Shown: positions 16,580 through 26,866, numbered from the stretch's first letter. The stretch: 64,000 bases of DNA from Bacteroidota bacterium (GCA_013360915.1 JABWAT010000008.1:1-64000); one strand, 5' to 3'. The notes: generated by a model from the letters alone, not told the origin. Numbers and translations are program-made.

Positions 16580-17431
16580 ATGAAAACGAACCGGACTCTT
16601 CTTTTGCTGCCCCTGCTGACTGCCCTCTGGCTGCTGAGTGCCTGTCAGTCCTCCACTCCTGTGGATGTGGATCCGGACGATCCGGAAGAAACCAATCCGT
16701 TGATCCTTTCAAACACAGATGTGCTGGTGGATGATGAGGCCGAGGACCTTCCCCGTCTCGATTCATCCATGATCATTTCCGTCCTGGGATATCCGAACCT
16801 GATTCCAACCAAACGGTTTTTCACGGGTATCTCTCTGAGGCATCGTCTTCATGGAAACAACTTCCTCAATTATGGGACGGTTAAGTTCGGATCGGTTACT
16901 TTAAACCATCCCGGTGTTGGCTATTTATTAAGTATCTGGGATTCATCCAATCCAACCGGCCAGGTGTATACACTCACTGCAACCGGATCCTCTGCCATCG
17001 AAGACTATTCAACCACCATCAGCCTGCCAGCCATGTACCGGATAACCAATCTGACCAACAACCAGGTCATTCCGGTCAGTGAAAAGCTTCGTCTTGTTTT
17101 TTCAGAACCGGTCAGCCCGGCAAGCTTTTTCCTGCACCTGGTCCCCGACAAAAAATATGGTCCAGGTGAAGAACTGCCAGCAGGAAAGAAATTTTTAACC
17201 ATCCGGGTGAGCCGGCCGACCAAGGTCATTGTCATTCCGAAACCCTATCTGAAACAACTGGCGGCCCGGTTCCGGCCCCAGCAGGTCAATTACTACCTGA
17301 TGGTGGCCAATGGCAAATTCCGCCAGATTGATACGCTCTCGGTTCAACCAAAGGCTGGGGGACCGACCCTTCAGCTTCCTGTTTATTACCGGAACCGGTA
17401 TGAGATTCCGGTTATTCTGAGCGGAAAATGA
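16580..17431 (+). CDS. Lipoprotein, first gene of the CHASE2/sigma-54 activator operon
   Basis: 283 residues with a lipoprotein signal ([16 protein letters not shown], lipobox LSAC) and an acidic linker (DVDPDDPEE). The body looks like one or two beta-sandwich modules; [27 protein letters not shown] resembles the Big/SbsA-type Ig-like folds used as structural spacers. The family is not identified. The ATG at 16580 is preferred to an earlier ATG at 16550 that lies in the hairpin. Its stop overlaps the start of the sigma-54 activator by 4 bp, so the two are coupled. It may present a ligand to, or sense stress for, the membrane activator; that is inference. Confidence 0.8.
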   Translation: MKTNRTLLLLPLLTALWLLSACQSSTPVDVDPDDPEETNPLILSNTDVLVDDEAEDLPRLDSSMIISVLGYPNLIPTKRFFTGISLRHRLHGNNFLNYGTVKFGSVTLNHPGVGYLLSIWDSSNPTGQVYTLTATGSSAIEDYSTTISLPAMYRITNLTNNQVIPVSEKLRLVFSEPVSPASFFLHLVPDKKYGPGEELPAGKKFLTIRVSRPTKVIVIPKPYLKQLAARFRPQQVNYYLMVANGKFRQIDTLSVQPKAGGPTLQLPVYYRNRYEIPVILSGK

Positions 17432-19632
17432 ACATGTGGACCACCGGTTTTCTCCTTCTGTTTTTTCTGTCGGATTCCACGGGTCAAACCGGGGAAGAAA
17501 GACGGCCATTGACGTTCATTCCGGTTTCCATCACACAAACCGACCTGAAAGCGCTGGATTCATCCTGGCCGATAAACCGGCGGTTTTACGGACTTCTGAC
17601 CGATCAGATTAAATCAGTCAGCGGAGGTTCGGTCTACTTTGATCTGGCTTTTCCGGCCCGGGATTTTCTTCATCCTGAATCGGATCTGTACTGGTATACT
17701 GTTCTGACGCAATACCAGAACGTGCATGTTCTGGCCCCGGCCGCACCCGATAGTCTGCTGATGGGACAGTTTCCCGCACCCCGCCAGCTTTTTTTTCCTC
17801 CATTTCCTGATGTGATAAAAGTTACTGACCGGGGTCTGGTTTGCCGGAATCTGCCGGGAACGGATCCGTCACTTGCCAATCGGGATCTTTGGATTCCATG
17901 GCCTGAATCGGCTGTCACCGGACCTTCCTTCACTGGTCTGATCACCGGACAAATCCGGCCTGACAGCGCTGATTATTTTATTTTTGCGGACCTTCCGGGT
18001 CTGACTTCGTATGTTGTTCATCCGGGAACGCAGGAATCATGGGCCACCGGACGGCTCTATGCCTGGAGTATTCAATCGGTCCGTGACGGGCGCTGGGCCT
18101 GGTTCCTCCCTGACTGGGTGTGGATCCTGTCGTCCTTGGGTCTGATCGCACTGGCCTCTCTGATCGTCTTCATGCCCAACCGGCAGCACAGGTTGTTTCT
18201 GACCCTTCTGGTTGCAGGCAGTATCCTGGTCCCTGTTCTTGCCAGATGGACCGGGTATCATGTACCGGCCCTGATCTGGTTATTTCCACTGCTTCCCCTG
18301 ATTCCGTTTCTGTTTCACCGGCTCTATGTGGCACTGCGGGGTGCTCATCAGGATAAGGCCCCCTCATCTGATCCGGTTCCTGCCGGGCCCGATCCATCGG
18401 TTCACAGAGAACTCACCGATCTGAAGTACAAATTGCGCTTCTACGAAGACATGTCTTCCAATCAGCCACCAGCTCCCACAGAAGGTCCTGATGGGTTGTG
18501 GTACGATCCCAAAGGGTCCTTTGCCGACCTCATTGGCCGGGCGGCTGTGGTGGCTTCCTCGGATATTTCGGTCATGATTCTGGGGGAAAGCGGAACCGGG
18601 AAAGAACGATTGGCCCGGTTTATTCACGATCGGTCGGCCCGTGCAAAAAAACCATTCATTGCCGTCAACTGCGCCTCTTTCAATGAAAATCTGATTGAGT
18701 CTGAACTGTTCGGATATGAAAAAGGGGCCTTTACCGGAGCCATTCAGACCAAACCGGGACGGTTTGAACTCGCCGATGGAGGAACGCTGTTTCTCGATGA
18801 AATTGGTGAAACACCTCCCGCCTTTCAGGTCCGTTTGCTCAGGGTATTACAGGAAGGCCTTTTTGAACGGGTAGGTGGTGTCAGTCCCATACGGGTATCG
18901 GTACGGATCATAACGGCCACCCATCAGCATCTGCCTACCCTGATCAGTCAGAAGACCTTCAGGGAGGATCTGTACTTCCGGCTGAACGGCTTACAACTGA
19001 CCATCCCTCCCCTTCGCGAACGGAAATCGGATATCGGTCTGATTTTCAACAACCGGCTGGCTTTAACATCACCCGAAACCCGTTTTTCCCCTGCTCTGGT
19101 GGACTATTTGCAACAACAACCCTGGCCGGGAAATATTCGGCAATTGCTGGCTGCAACGGACCGTGCCATTCTGAATGCCAGAATCATGAACCGGACCTTT
19201 CTACTGCCCGATGATTTCGAACTTGGACTCACCGGACAGACTCCCTCCACGGACCAGATGGCCGACTCGGTTCTTGCCGCCCTGCGTGACGACCGGTTCC
19301 GGCACAGGAGCTTTACTGCCGCCGCCACCTCTCTGAATCTTCACCGGGTGACCATCACCGATTATTTCAGGGGTTGGGTGATCAGGTATACCTGTCAGAA
19401 TCCGGATTTCAGGACGGTTTCTGCGTTGCTGGCTGGTGTGACCGAACCCGAAAGCATGGAAAAACTGCAAGAGAGGGTCCGGGAATATCAGGAAGGAATT
19501 TTCTCGAGAATTGATGAAGGTCTGGCTGCCGGAGAGACTGTAGAGCAACTGATAAAAGGCCGGTTCAAGAATCTGCCATCCTTTTTCCTTCCCGATCTGC
19601 AAACACTGATAGACAGGAGAATCAAACCATGA
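17428..19632 (+). CDS. Membrane-bound sigma-54 activator with CHASE2-like sensor domain
   Basis: 734 residues. An N-terminal hydrophobic segment (3-15) is followed by an extracytoplasmic domain (about 30-228) that resembles CHASE2 ([20 protein letters not shown], then VYFDLAFPA). Three membrane helices follow (about 232-251, 259-276, 281-299), the usual CHASE2 arrangement. The cytoplasmic part is a sigma-54 AAA+ domain: Walker A GESGTGKE (386-393), GAFTGA loop (433-438), Walker B TLFLDE (453-458), and [11 protein letters not shown] helix-turn-helix-like end ([18 protein letters not shown]) follows, then an extra ~90 residues. It should activate RNA polymerase-sigma-54 in response to an envelope signal while tethered to the membrane. 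CHASE2 is best known on kinases and cyclases; its fusion here is notable. It overlaps both neighbours by 4 bp. Confidence 0.87.
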   Translation: MNMWTTGFLLLFFLSDSTGQTGEERRPLTFIPVSITQTDLKALDSSWPINRRFYGLLTDQIKSVSGGSVYFDLAFPARDFLHPESDLYWYTVLTQYQNVHVLAPAAPDSLLMGQFPAPRQLFFPPFPDVIKVTDRGLVCRNLPGTDPSLANRDLWIPWPESAVTGPSFTGLITGQIRPDSADYFIFADLPGLTSYVVHPGTQESWATGRLYAWSIQSVRDGRWAWFLPDWVWILSSLGLIALASLIVFMPNRQHRLFLTLLVAGSILVPVLARWTGYHVPALIWLFPLLPLIPFLFHRLYVALRGAHQDKAPSSDPVPAGPDPSVHRELTDLKYKLRFYEDMSSNQPPAPTEGPDGLWYDPKGSFADLIGRAAVVASSDISVMILGESGTGKERLARFIHDRSARAKKPFIAVNCASFNENLIESELFGYEKGAFTGAIQTKPGRFELADGGTLFLDEIGETPPAFQVRLLRVLQEGLFERVGGVSPIRVSVRIITATHQHLPTLISQKTFREDLYFRLNGLQLTIPPLRERKSDIGLIFNNRLALTSPETRFSPALVDYLQQQPWPGNIRQLLAATDRAILNARIMNRTFLLPDDFELGLTGQTPSTDQMADSVLAALRDDRFRHRSFTAAATSLNLHRVTITDYFRGWVIRYTCQNPDFRTVSALLAGVTEPESMEKLQERVREYQEGIFSRIDEGLAAGETVEQLIKGRFKNLPSFFLPDLQTLIDRRIKP

Positions 19633-21605
19633 AATGGTGGCTGGTTCCCTGTCTGATTCTGTACACCCGTTTGCTGCCTGCTCAGCCGGTTGAACCCTTC
19701 TCACTCGTTCCTTCCGCGACCTACCAACTGGGCGTTGATGGCTGGTGGTTCAGAAACACCCTGACTGGTGTTCCTGTGTTTCAGTCTTCACTTTATGGAA
19801 AAATACGGGGAGGAAATTGGGAATCCGGACTGATTCTGAGATTTAACGATGAACAGGCCTTTTCGATTCCGGTCACCGAGCAGGTGATTTTACTGCCCGA
19901 CAGCACCGAACTGACCGATCCCGAGGCCGTTTCAAACAACCCGTCCGTCCTGCGCTACTCATGGCCTGTGTCATTGGTCGGACAATGGCAAACAGGTGCA
20001 TTTCGTTTTGAAACAGCGGCCCATTGGCTCATTCAGGAGGCTTCTGAACCTGAACCCATCCTAAAAACAGCTTCTCCGGGACTTTATTACATCGATTGGA
20101 AGACACCGGTCACCACTGCTCACCGGGTGGTGCTTCAGGGCGGGCTTTCCTGGATTTCTGAATCTCTGACCCTCACTGGTGGCTGGTCTGGACTGAGTGT
20201 GCTTGAATCAGGGGACCCCGGATCACTCAGTGGCGTCACTTCCACCATCCGACCCGATTTCCGGATCCGGTATCAATGGCCGGAGATTCAGATTGAAGGT
20301 GGATTTATGCAAAATGCCTGGTTCACCGGACTGACCGCCTCGACTGGTTTTCCCGGACTTTCCCAACCGGTGAAATCGGGTCTGCGGGTAAGAAAACCAG
20401 TGTCTGCCTACGAGATCACTGATTTTCAGATTCAATCGGTCTTCCCTGTGTACCCCTTTCTCGATCTGGTGATTGCCGGCCGGATGGCAGCCTGGAAAAA
20501 GGACCGTTTTTCACCCGATGATCTGAATGCCCTGCTGACCAACCAGGCCCACACGACCGATCCCATGACCCCGAATCAGAGCATTGGTGTCGGAATCCGG
20601 TTTAAACTGGATCCGACTTTCCGGAGCAACCCGGTGCGGTTAACCAGTCAGAAAACGTATCTGTCATCGGTTTACTCGGCCAAACGGTCTTATTACGCTT
20701 ACAATCCGGCCGCCACCCTCGATCTTTTCAATACCTCTCCAGATGCCGAGGCGGTTCAGATTTCTGCCAGAACGGCCAAAGCACCCATCAGTTTTCAATC
20801 GGGTCAGCTGGTTCTGCAACCGGGCGAAATCAGGCAGGTCCCGGTTTATCTCTATCTGGGAGAAACCTCTTTTCCTACAGGTTCTGTGAGTGATCAGCTG
20901 GATATTTTTCTGGTCCGTGATGGCAAGGAGGAAAGGCTGACCAGCCTGGCCCTTGAAATCCACGACCGGAATGCCTGGGATGGTGATACCTGGGGGCTTC
21001 GCTTTTTCCTGACACCCCAATCGCCCGATATTTTATCATTCAGCAAGTCACGGTTTATTGAGGCAGGTCTGGCCGGTGCTCAGGTGGGTGACTCAATCCG
21101 GTTTTCCGGTCTCAGACGGTTTTTGTCCCTGCTGGGAACTTCCATGAGATACGTTCCGGATCCCTCCACTTCTTTTCTGACCGACCGTGTTCAATATCCG
21201 GCCGAAACCCTTGAAAAATCGGGTGGGGATTGCGAGGACCTGGTGGTTCTGACCGCCAGTTTCCTGATGGCGGTGGGAATGGATTGTGCTGTGGTCGATC
21301 TGCGTCCGGGAACACAACCTGGTGTGTCGCTGCCAACCGCACAAAATGGTACAGCCGGCCATGTTTTTTTGCTGGTGGATACCGGACTGACTCCGAGGTC
21401 CCAATCATTGACCGGGCTGAATGACTACCAGGCCGTTATCAGGAAGAATGCCTTTGGGGAGCCAACCATCTGGATTCCGGTAGAAGTCACCTTGCTTCCC
21501 AACGGATTTGATGCGGCATTCAGTTCTGGAGTCCAGCAATACTATGACCATGTGATTATCAATGACGGAGTCGGCAACGGCTCGGTCTATATCTATGATT
21601 TCTGA
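19629..21605 (+). CDS. Exported protein with C-terminal transglutaminase-like cysteine protease domain
   Basis: 658 residues with a signal peptide (cleavage after LLPAQ). Residues about 20-330 are rich in alternating beta strands with aromatic ends, like an outer-membrane barrel or large beta domain. A beta-sandwich segment lies around 355-440. The last ~200 residues form a transglutaminase-like/BTLCP-type core: catalytic Cys C535 in [10 protein letters not shown], His H578 in GHVFLLVD, and an acidic residue E619 in WIPVEVT. LapG-like enzymes of this fold cleave surface proteins. It starts in the stop of the sigma-54 activator gene, so the enzyme and the sensor are translationally coupled. 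Substrate unknown. Confidence 0.75.
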   Translation: MKWWLVPCLILYTRLLPAQPVEPFSLVPSATYQLGVDGWWFRNTLTGVPVFQSSLYGKIRGGNWESGLILRFNDEQAFSIPVTEQVILLPDSTELTDPEAVSNNPSVLRYSWPVSLVGQWQTGAFRFETAAHWLIQEASEPEPILKTASPGLYYIDWKTPVTTAHRVVLQGGLSWISESLTLTGGWSGLSVLESGDPGSLSGVTSTIRPDFRIRYQWPEIQIEGGFMQNAWFTGLTASTGFPGLSQPVKSGLRVRKPVSAYEITDFQIQSVFPVYPFLDLVIAGRMAAWKKDRFSPDDLNALLTNQAHTTDPMTPNQSIGVGIRFKLDPTFRSNPVRLTSQKTYLSSVYSAKRSYYAYNPAATLDLFNTSPDAEAVQISARTAKAPISFQSGQLVLQPGEIRQVPVYLYLGETSFPTGSVSDQLDIFLVRDGKEERLTSLALEIHDRNAWDGDTWGLRFFLTPQSPDILSFSKSRFIEAGLAGAQVGDSIRFSGLRRFLSLLGTSMRYVPDPSTSFLTDRVQYPAETLEKSGGDCEDLVVLTASFLMAVGMDCAVVDLRPGTQPGVSLPTAQNGTAGHVFLLVDTGLTPRSQSLTGLNDYQAVIRKNAFGEPTIWIPVEVTLLPNGFDAAFSSGVQQYYDHVIINDGVGNGSVYIYDF

Positions 21606-21613
21606 GGTGTGAA

Positions 21614-22306
21614 ATGACTGCTTATTTTTCACTGCTGATTCTGTTGCTCAATCTTCCCGACCCGTTGGTCTGGACCCGGCTCGAATCGGGTCAGGCCTTC
21701 ACTCTGAACCCGGTAAAGTCGGAATGGATTCCATTAAAGGAACGGGAACAGCTGCCGGCTCAATCGATTATCCTGACCAAACCGGGGACCCGGTTGTATG
21801 TTTACGAGGGGACCGAAACCAGCGAGGCCCCTGCCAATGCCTATTTCATTCTGGGAGATGTCTTACCGAAAACCACACCCGATCTGGTCAGGACCCTGAC
21901 CCACATCGAACTGTCCCAGCTTCCTGCCGCACCGGCCACTCAGGAACAAACACCCCCTAAGCCGGGTATAACGTACGGGGAACTGAAAAAACAGGCAGAA
22001 GCCCCGGCGATTCCATTTTATCTGGAACGCCTGACCGCCATCGATTGGTTTGCAGCACATGGACAGCCGGGGGGAGCCCTGCTCAGCCTGAAACGCCTGG
22101 TCACCCGTTACCCGGATCTGTTGGAACGGGCCGATCTGGCCGAACGGTTGTTTACGCTCTACGATCAGCTTGGACTGGATGGTTATCTCTACGATGAAAC
22201 CTCCCGGCTGATGCTCAGGCAAACACGTGGTGATACCGATCCGCTGCTTCGTCAGTGGAATGAGCGGGCCCGTCAGAAACTGACTCGCAGCGCACAGCCA
22301 AGGTAA
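21614..22306 (+). CDS. Unknown exported protein, last gene of the CHASE2 operon
   Basis: 230 residues. A short hydrophobic N-terminus (AYFSLLILLLNLPDPLVW) may be a signal sequence. Residues about 25-95 look beta-rich. A Pro-rich linker follows (PAAPATQEQTPPKPG), then a helical, Leu/Arg-rich C-terminal half that could be TPR-like (FYLERLTAIDWFAAHG, RYPDLLERADLAERLFTLYDQLG). No family is recognised. It starts 8 bp after the transglutaminase-like gene with a good GAGGTG ribosome-binding site, so it belongs to the same operon. Confidence 0.7.
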   Translation: MTAYFSLLILLLNLPDPLVWTRLESGQAFTLNPVKSEWIPLKEREQLPAQSIILTKPGTRLYVYEGTETSEAPANAYFILGDVLPKTTPDLVRTLTHIELSQLPAAPATQEQTPPKPGITYGELKKQAEAPAIPFYLERLTAIDWFAAHGQPGGALLSLKRLVTRYPDLLERADLAERLFTLYDQLGLDGYLYDETSRLMLRQTRGDTDPLLRQWNERARQKLTRSAQPR

Positions 22307-22336
22307 CCATTTTTTTCATCGGGTCGGGTTCTCCTG

Positions 22337-22344
22337 TAACTTTG
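22337..22344 (+). promoter_or_regulatory. TAnnTTTG -7 box before the TPR gene
   Basis: TAACTTTG at 22337-22344 matches the Bacteroidota -7 consensus, with a T-rich tract (22309-22318) at about the -33 position. The start would fall near 22351, about 33 nt before the ATG at 22384. It separates the TPR-folP chain from the CHASE2 operon. Confidence 0.5.
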
Positions 22345-22383
22345 CATTTTTTCCGGCTTGCCGGTATTTGAAATAAGGGTAGT

Positions 22384-24039
22384 ATGCTCGACTTCAGAAT
22401 GATTATCAACGGCACCATTCCCGGTGGAATATGGGTGCTGGTTTTTCTGGTGGTGGTTTCGCTGGGAATCATCACTTACATGTATCTCAGCAGTGAACTG
22501 ATGAAAACCAAAACCTACATCCGGTCCCTGCTGGTTTCGGTCTTTGGCAGCGTTTTCGTTTACAGTCTGCTATTGTTGGCATTTCCTCCGGTGCGGCTGA
22601 TTCCCAACGTGGTTATCAGTCCGGTATTTTCAAAAGATAAGGAACCAGGGGTCAGGGCGCTTCCCTATTTTCTCACTCAGGTCCTCAGAAAATCCTATCC
22701 CACCAAAATCAACACCATTCCGGATGAATCGGTCCTGACGGTTGTGAATTCCCATCAGTGGACCCATCCCGATTCACTCATTCAGTTTGCCCGTTTCAAT
22801 CACATCCACTTTGTGGTGACTCTGGTCGAAAATCAGGATCAGTCCCTGACCATTACCCTGACCGATACCCGATATGGTGAGTCAAATACGTACGGAAGCT
22901 GGGATATTCCATCAGGACTGTCGCTCACTGACCAATTGGTCGAGGCAGGCAATGTCATCGTTTCGGCCATGTACCCCGATCTGAAAGTCTCAAAAAGCCG
23001 GTTAATTGAAGAAATCAGCCGGTCCCTTCCCTCTGACGAAAACGAGTTAAACCGGTTTATGGAAGCCCGCACCCTGATCACCGGTGGTGACTTTCTGGCT
23101 GCCATTCCCAAACTGGAAAGCTGGATTAAAGCGGATACCGGCTCTGCCTGGAATTATCACTATCTGGGCAAGGCCTGTCTGGGCCAATCGAGACGGGAAG
23201 TGGTTGATTCTCTCAAACGGAAATATTTCCTCAACCGCGCCAATTACTATCTGCTCGAGGCCGTAAAAAGGGACCAGACCTCGGTCGAATTTTTACATGA
23301 ACTGGCCGATTACTATCTGCAAATGAGTCTGTTTGCCGATGCGGAAGACGTCGTTAAGGCCGCTTTTGTTCTTGATCCGTACCATTACAAGGGCTATCTG
23401 CAATTCGGTAGAATGCACATCAGCCGCTGGTCGGGCTTTCCGTTTCCAAATGATGAAAAGTTCCCGACACAAAATGCACTGGTCAGAAAGGCGACCGAGC
23501 TGAATCCGTTCTCTGCTGAAGCCTTTTACTTTGTGGGCTATCTGCTCGAAGGAGAAAGAAAACTGGAGGATTTACAAGGTGGCCGCTCTTTCGAAAACTA
23601 CGCTAAAGCACTGGAACTGAATCCGAACTACCTCGAAGCCCTCTCAAACACCTTTCGGCTGAGCGTTCTGAAAGGTCAGTTTATCAACTCCAGACAGTAT
23701 TATAACCGCATGCTGGAATTGTCACCCGGCAATCCGGATGCTGTCTTTTTCATGGGCATGAATTTTTACTATCAGTTCCTTTTCGATTCAACCATTTATT
23801 ATTTCAACAAAAACCTGTCAATGAAACCCAATGCCAATGCTCATATGTACCTGGCGGCCACCTATGAGAACATGGGTGATACGGCAAAGGCAGTTGAACA
23901 TTACACCATCCGGATTCTGAACAGGGAGAATGAGACAGACGCCATTGCGACCAGTGCTTACAAGCGGTTACGTGAACTGGATATCGCCGCCTGGCGGGAA
24001 GTCAATAAAAAGATTCCTCCGGTCATCCTTGAAGACTGA
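22384..24039 (+). CDS. Membrane-anchored TPR protein with TolB-N-like domain
   Basis: 551 residues. Two membrane helices lie near the N-terminus (about 16-36, GIWVLVFLVVVSLGIITYMYL, and 45-66). Residues about 75-210 resemble the N-terminal alpha/beta domain of TolB-like or cyclase-associated proteins (VVISPVFSKD, then FNHIHFVVTLVENQDQ). Residues about 220-540 are tetratricopeptide repeats, for example AYFYVGYLLEGE-type and NAHMYLAATYENMGDTAKAVEHY. Such proteins are usually scaffolds; no partner is known. The ATG has a good AAGGG site. Its end overlaps the likely TTG start of folP. Confidence 0.8.
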   Translation: MLDFRMIINGTIPGGIWVLVFLVVVSLGIITYMYLSSELMKTKTYIRSLLVSVFGSVFVYSLLLLAFPPVRLIPNVVISPVFSKDKEPGVRALPYFLTQVLRKSYPTKINTIPDESVLTVVNSHQWTHPDSLIQFARFNHIHFVVTLVENQDQSLTITLTDTRYGESNTYGSWDIPSGLSLTDQLVEAGNVIVSAMYPDLKVSKSRLIEEISRSLPSDENELNRFMEARTLITGGDFLAAIPKLESWIKADTGSAWNYHYLGKACLGQSRREVVDSLKRKYFLNRANYYLLEAVKRDQTSVEFLHELADYYLQMSLFADAEDVVKAAFVLDPYHYKGYLQFGRMHISRWSGFPFPNDEKFPTQNALVRKATELNPFSAEAFYFVGYLLEGERKLEDLQGGRSFENYAKALELNPNYLEALSNTFRLSVLKGQFINSRQYYNRMLELSPGNPDAVFFMGMNFYYQFLFDSTIYYFNKNLSMKPNANAHMYLAATYENMGDTAKAVEHYTIRILNRENETDAIATSAYKRLRELDIAAWREVNKKIPPVILED

Positions 24040-24880
24040 CCGTTTAAAAAATCCCGCTCTCATCACCAGCCTGAAAAAACTGGAAACCAGCCGGCTGATT
24101 ATGGGGATCGTCAATATCACCCCCGACTCCTTCTCGGATGGCGGCCGGTATCTGATGGCAGACGCCGCCATTGAACATGGTCTGAAATTACTCTCCGAGG
24201 GTGCCGACTGGCTGGATCTGGGTGCAGAATCCACCCGTCCGGGAGCCGCACCTGTTCCTGAATCACTGGAATCGGACCGGCTGCTCCCGGTGATAGAAGG
24301 AATTCTGAAGCACCGTCCTGATGCCGTTTTATCCATTGATACCACCAAATCAGCAGTGGCAGCCCGTTGTCTGGAGCAAGGCGCTGCCGTGATCAATGAC
24401 ATATCGGGTGGTACTTTTGATCCGGGAATGATCCAAGTGGTGGCCCGCTCGGGTGCTGGTTACATTGTCATGCACATACAGGGAACCCCAAAAACCATGC
24501 AGGCCAACCCGGTGTATCAGGATGTGGTAGCCGAGGTGGCTGGTTTTCTGAACACGCAGTGCCGGTTGGCGCTTGAAGCAGGTGTCCCTGCCGTTTTCAG
24601 GGATCCCGGTTTCGGTTTCGGAAAAACGCTGGAACACAACTATCAACTCTTAAAAAACCTGCCTCGCCTGTGCCATTCCGGTCAGCCGCTTGTTGTCGGA
24701 CTTTCCAGAAAAAGTATGATTGGCCTGGTAACCGGCAAACCGGCCGGTGAACGGGTGATTGGCTCTAAAATTCTTGAGTTTCAGGCCTGTCTGGGCGGTG
24801 CCCGGCTGCTCCGTGTCCATGATGTGGCCGAAACTGTTGATATGCTGAAACTGCTTTCCTTCATGGAAAAGGTGTCCTGA
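24029..24880 (+). CDS. folP: Dihydropteroate synthase FolP
   Basis: About 283 residues. It condenses p-aminobenzoate with dihydropterin pyrophosphate. Diagnostic motifs are MGIVNITPDSFSDGG, LDLGAESTRPGA, SIDTTKS, INDISGG, MHIQGTP, DPGFGFGKT and a final VHDVAE. No ATG exists at a sensible place; a TTG at 24029, inside the end of the TPR gene, gives the ~24 residues usually seen before MGIVN. A longer reading from 23930 would overlap the TPR gene by 110 bp. Its stop overlaps the glycosyltransferase ATG. It is the target of sulfonamides in other bacteria. It lies 10 kb from folB-folK. Confidence 0.92.
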   Translation: MKTDRLKNPALITSLKKLETSRLIMGIVNITPDSFSDGGRYLMADAAIEHGLKLLSEGADWLDLGAESTRPGAAPVPESLESDRLLPVIEGILKHRPDAVLSIDTTKSAVAARCLEQGAAVINDISGGTFDPGMIQVVARSGAGYIVMHIQGTPKTMQANPVYQDVVAEVAGFLNTQCRLALEAGVPAVFRDPGFGFGKTLEHNYQLLKNLPRLCHSGQPLVVGLSRKSMIGLVTGKPAGERVIGSKILEFQACLGGARLLRVHDVAETVDMLKLLSFMEKVS

Positions 24881-25581
24881 TGCCTGTCAACCAGCCGATG
24901 ACCATCCTGATTCCAGCCTTTCAGGCTGCCTCGTATTTGCCCGATCTGATGGAAAAAATCGGAAAAGTGGCCCCGGATATTTCCGTGATCATTGTGGATG
25001 ATGGCAGCAACGACGGCACCGGCCAACTATTATTCCCCCCGAACTGTCTGCTTCTGAGTAAGGAGAAAAATGAGGGGAAAGGGGCTGCCATCCAGACCGG
25101 ACTGAAGCACATCAGGGGAGGATGGGTCCTTTGCATGGATGCCGACCTGCAGCATGACCCGGATGATTTACCCCTTTTCATCGCCCATTTGAACCGGTAC
25201 CCCGACACCGATCTGATTGTCGGAAAACGTCGTTTCGACCCGCCCATGCCTGTTCAGAGGCGTTTGAGCAACCGGCTCAGTTCCTTTCTGACAGCCCTTC
25301 GATGCCGCCATCCTGTTCCGGATGTTCAGTGTGGATTCCGTGCCTTCCGCCTGGAATCACTTCCCCGCTTCAACTGGAATGACACCGGTTATCTGTTCGA
25401 AACGGAAATGATCATGAAAGCCCTCCTGAATGGTTGTAAAGTTGACTGGATTCCCGTTTCAACCATTTACAATTCCAGCCATAGCCACATTCGTCCTTGG
25501 GAGACCATCCGGAAATTTGTAACTTTGTGGCTTTTGTCTTTTAGCTGGGAACGGAATGGCCGACCACGCCTTCAATCGTGA
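24880..25581 (+). CDS. Family 2 glycosyltransferase (DPM/Dpm1-like)
   Basis: 233 residues, no membrane segment. The GT-A fold signatures are ILIPAFQAASYLP at the start, VDDGSNDGT, a GKGAAIQTG helix and the metal-binding DADLQHDP. The short length without a C-terminal membrane region resembles dolichol/undecaprenyl-phosphate sugar transferases or GT2 enzymes for glycan assembly. The acceptor cannot be read from sequence. It starts in the folP stop and overlaps pcm by 26 bp. Confidence 0.88.
   Translation: MPVNQPMTILIPAFQAASYLPDLMEKIGKVAPDISVIIVDDGSNDGTGQLLFPPNCLLLSKEKNEGKGAAIQTGLKHIRGGWVLCMDADLQHDPDDLPLFIAHLNRYPDTDLIVGKRRFDPPMPVQRRLSNRLSSFLTALRCRHPVPDVQCGFRAFRLESLPRFNWNDTGYLFETEMIMKALLNGCKVDWIPVSTIYNSSHSHIRPWETIRKFVTLWLLSFSWERNGRPRLQS
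25497..25527 (+). promoter_or_regulatory. Internal Bacteroidota-type promoter for pcm
   Basis: Within the end of the glycosyltransferase gene, TTG (25497-25499), a 20-bp spacer and TAACTTTG (25520-25527) match TTG-N17-23-TAnnTTTG, with the same spacing as the promoter at 11209. The start would fall about 22 nt before the pcm ATG. It may allow pcm and its followers to be expressed apart from folP. Confidence 0.5.
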
Positions 25582-26203
25582 ACGACAGGAACTGGCAGAC
25601 ATCCTCAGAAAAAAGGGGATTTCAGACGACCGTGTGCTGGCGGCCATCGCCTCTGTTCACAGACACCGGTTTGTTCAGTCAGCACTGATTCACCGGGCCT
25701 ATGAAGACGTGGCCCTCCCCATCGGACTGAATCAGACCATTTCACAGCCTTACACAGTGGCCGTGATGACACAGGCACTGGGCGTTCAGCCCGGAGACCG
25801 TATTCTTGAAATCGGGACGGGGTCGGGTTACCAGGCAGCCATTCTTGCAACCATGGGGTGTCAGGTCTTTACCATCGAACGTCATCTGGAACTGATGAAC
25901 CAGGCCAGAACCCTGCTTGAAACCCTTGGATACCGTGTGGTGTTCAGGTGTGCCGACGGGACTCTTGGATGGTCAAACTATGCCCCGTATAATGGCATTG
26001 TGGTGACGGCCGGGGCTCCTGTTGTACCTGATTCACTGATTAAGCAACTGAAACCCGGCGGACGGCTGGTCATTCCGGTCGGTGATGAACGGATTCAGAA
26101 CCTGAAAGTAATCAGGCTGCTCGATGACAACCGAACCCACACCGACACCATCGAAGGGTTCAAATTTGTGCCGCTGATCGGTGTTCACGGCTGGAAATCC
26201 TGA
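25556..26203 (+). CDS. pcm: Protein-L-isoaspartate O-methyltransferase
   Basis: 215 residues. It repairs isoaspartyl damage in aged proteins with S-adenosylmethionine. Family motifs: RHRFVQSALIHRAYEDVALPIG, QTISQPYTVAVMT (substrate loop), the SAM motif ILEIGTGSGYQAAIL, FTIERHLEL, and VVTAGAPVVPD, then LKPGGRLVIPVG. Full length for the family. The ATG overlaps the end of the glycosyltransferase gene. Confidence 0.95.
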   Translation: MADHAFNRERQELADILRKKGISDDRVLAAIASVHRHRFVQSALIHRAYEDVALPIGLNQTISQPYTVAVMTQALGVQPGDRILEIGTGSGYQAAILATMGCQVFTIERHLELMNQARTLLETLGYRVVFRCADGTLGWSNYAPYNGIVVTAGAPVVPDSLIKQLKPGGRLVIPVGDERIQNLKVIRLLDDNRTHTDTIEGFKFVPLIGVHGWKS

Positions 26204-26215
26204 CTGGAAAAGCGT

Positions 26216-26848
26216 ATGCCAATTAAAGCCATTGCGTCCTCATTTACCGGCTGGTCCTACCGCCTGAAACATTGGGTCGAAGAAAAGGCCAATCATGCTC
26301 ACAGTCGCTGGTGGCTTGCCTTTATCTCGTTTATCGAAAGCAGTTTCTTTCCGATTCCCCCCGATTTTCTCATGATTCCTCTTGCGGTTTTGCAACCGAA
26401 GAAATCGTATATGTTCGCCTTTATTTCCACAGTTTTCTCCGTACTGGGTGGCGTGGCTGGTTACTTCATCGGGCTGTGGGCCTATGACCTGATCGGAATT
26501 TACATCATGGAATTCATCGGGTGGATTGCCGGAAAACCGGGTGATGTCATGCTGGAAACTGCACGAAATTATTTCCTTGAATATGGGGTCTGGGCAGTGA
26601 TTATTGCCGGATTCACCCCAATTCCCTACAAGGTGTTTACCATTGCGGCGGGATTCTTCGGGATGGCCCTGCCGGCCTTTGTATTTGCATCGGTCATCGG
26701 ACGCGCAGGCCGGTTTTACCTGGTCGCCACGTTCATCTACTTTATCGGACCGAAAATCAAATCATTTATTGATAATTACTTCGATAAAATTCTGTTAGCC
26801 GGAACAGCCCTGCTGATTCTTGGTTTTGCTGCTCTGAAACTTTTATAA
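26216..26848 (+). CDS. YqaA/DedA-type (VTT domain) inner-membrane protein
   Basis: 210 residues with about five membrane helices. It has the VTT/SNARE-associated core of the DedA superfamily in its shorter YqaA form: FIESSFFPIPPDFLMIPLAVL, then a Gly-rich helix (VLGGVAGYFIGLWAYD), and FTPIPYKVFTIAAGFFGM, the conserved F-T-P-[IL]-P-x-K membrane re-entrant motif. DedA-family members take part in lipid-carrier recycling; the YqaA branch is uncharacterised. It lies 12 bp after pcm. Confidence 0.85.
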   Translation: MPIKAIASSFTGWSYRLKHWVEEKANHAHSRWWLAFISFIESSFFPIPPDFLMIPLAVLQPKKSYMFAFISTVFSVLGGVAGYFIGLWAYDLIGIYIMEFIGWIAGKPGDVMLETARNYFLEYGVWAVIIAGFTPIPYKVFTIAAGFFGMALPAFVFASVIGRAGRFYLVATFIYFIGPKIKSFIDNYFDKILLAGTALLILGFAALKLL

Positions 26849-26866
26849 GTCTGGAAAGGATCGTCT

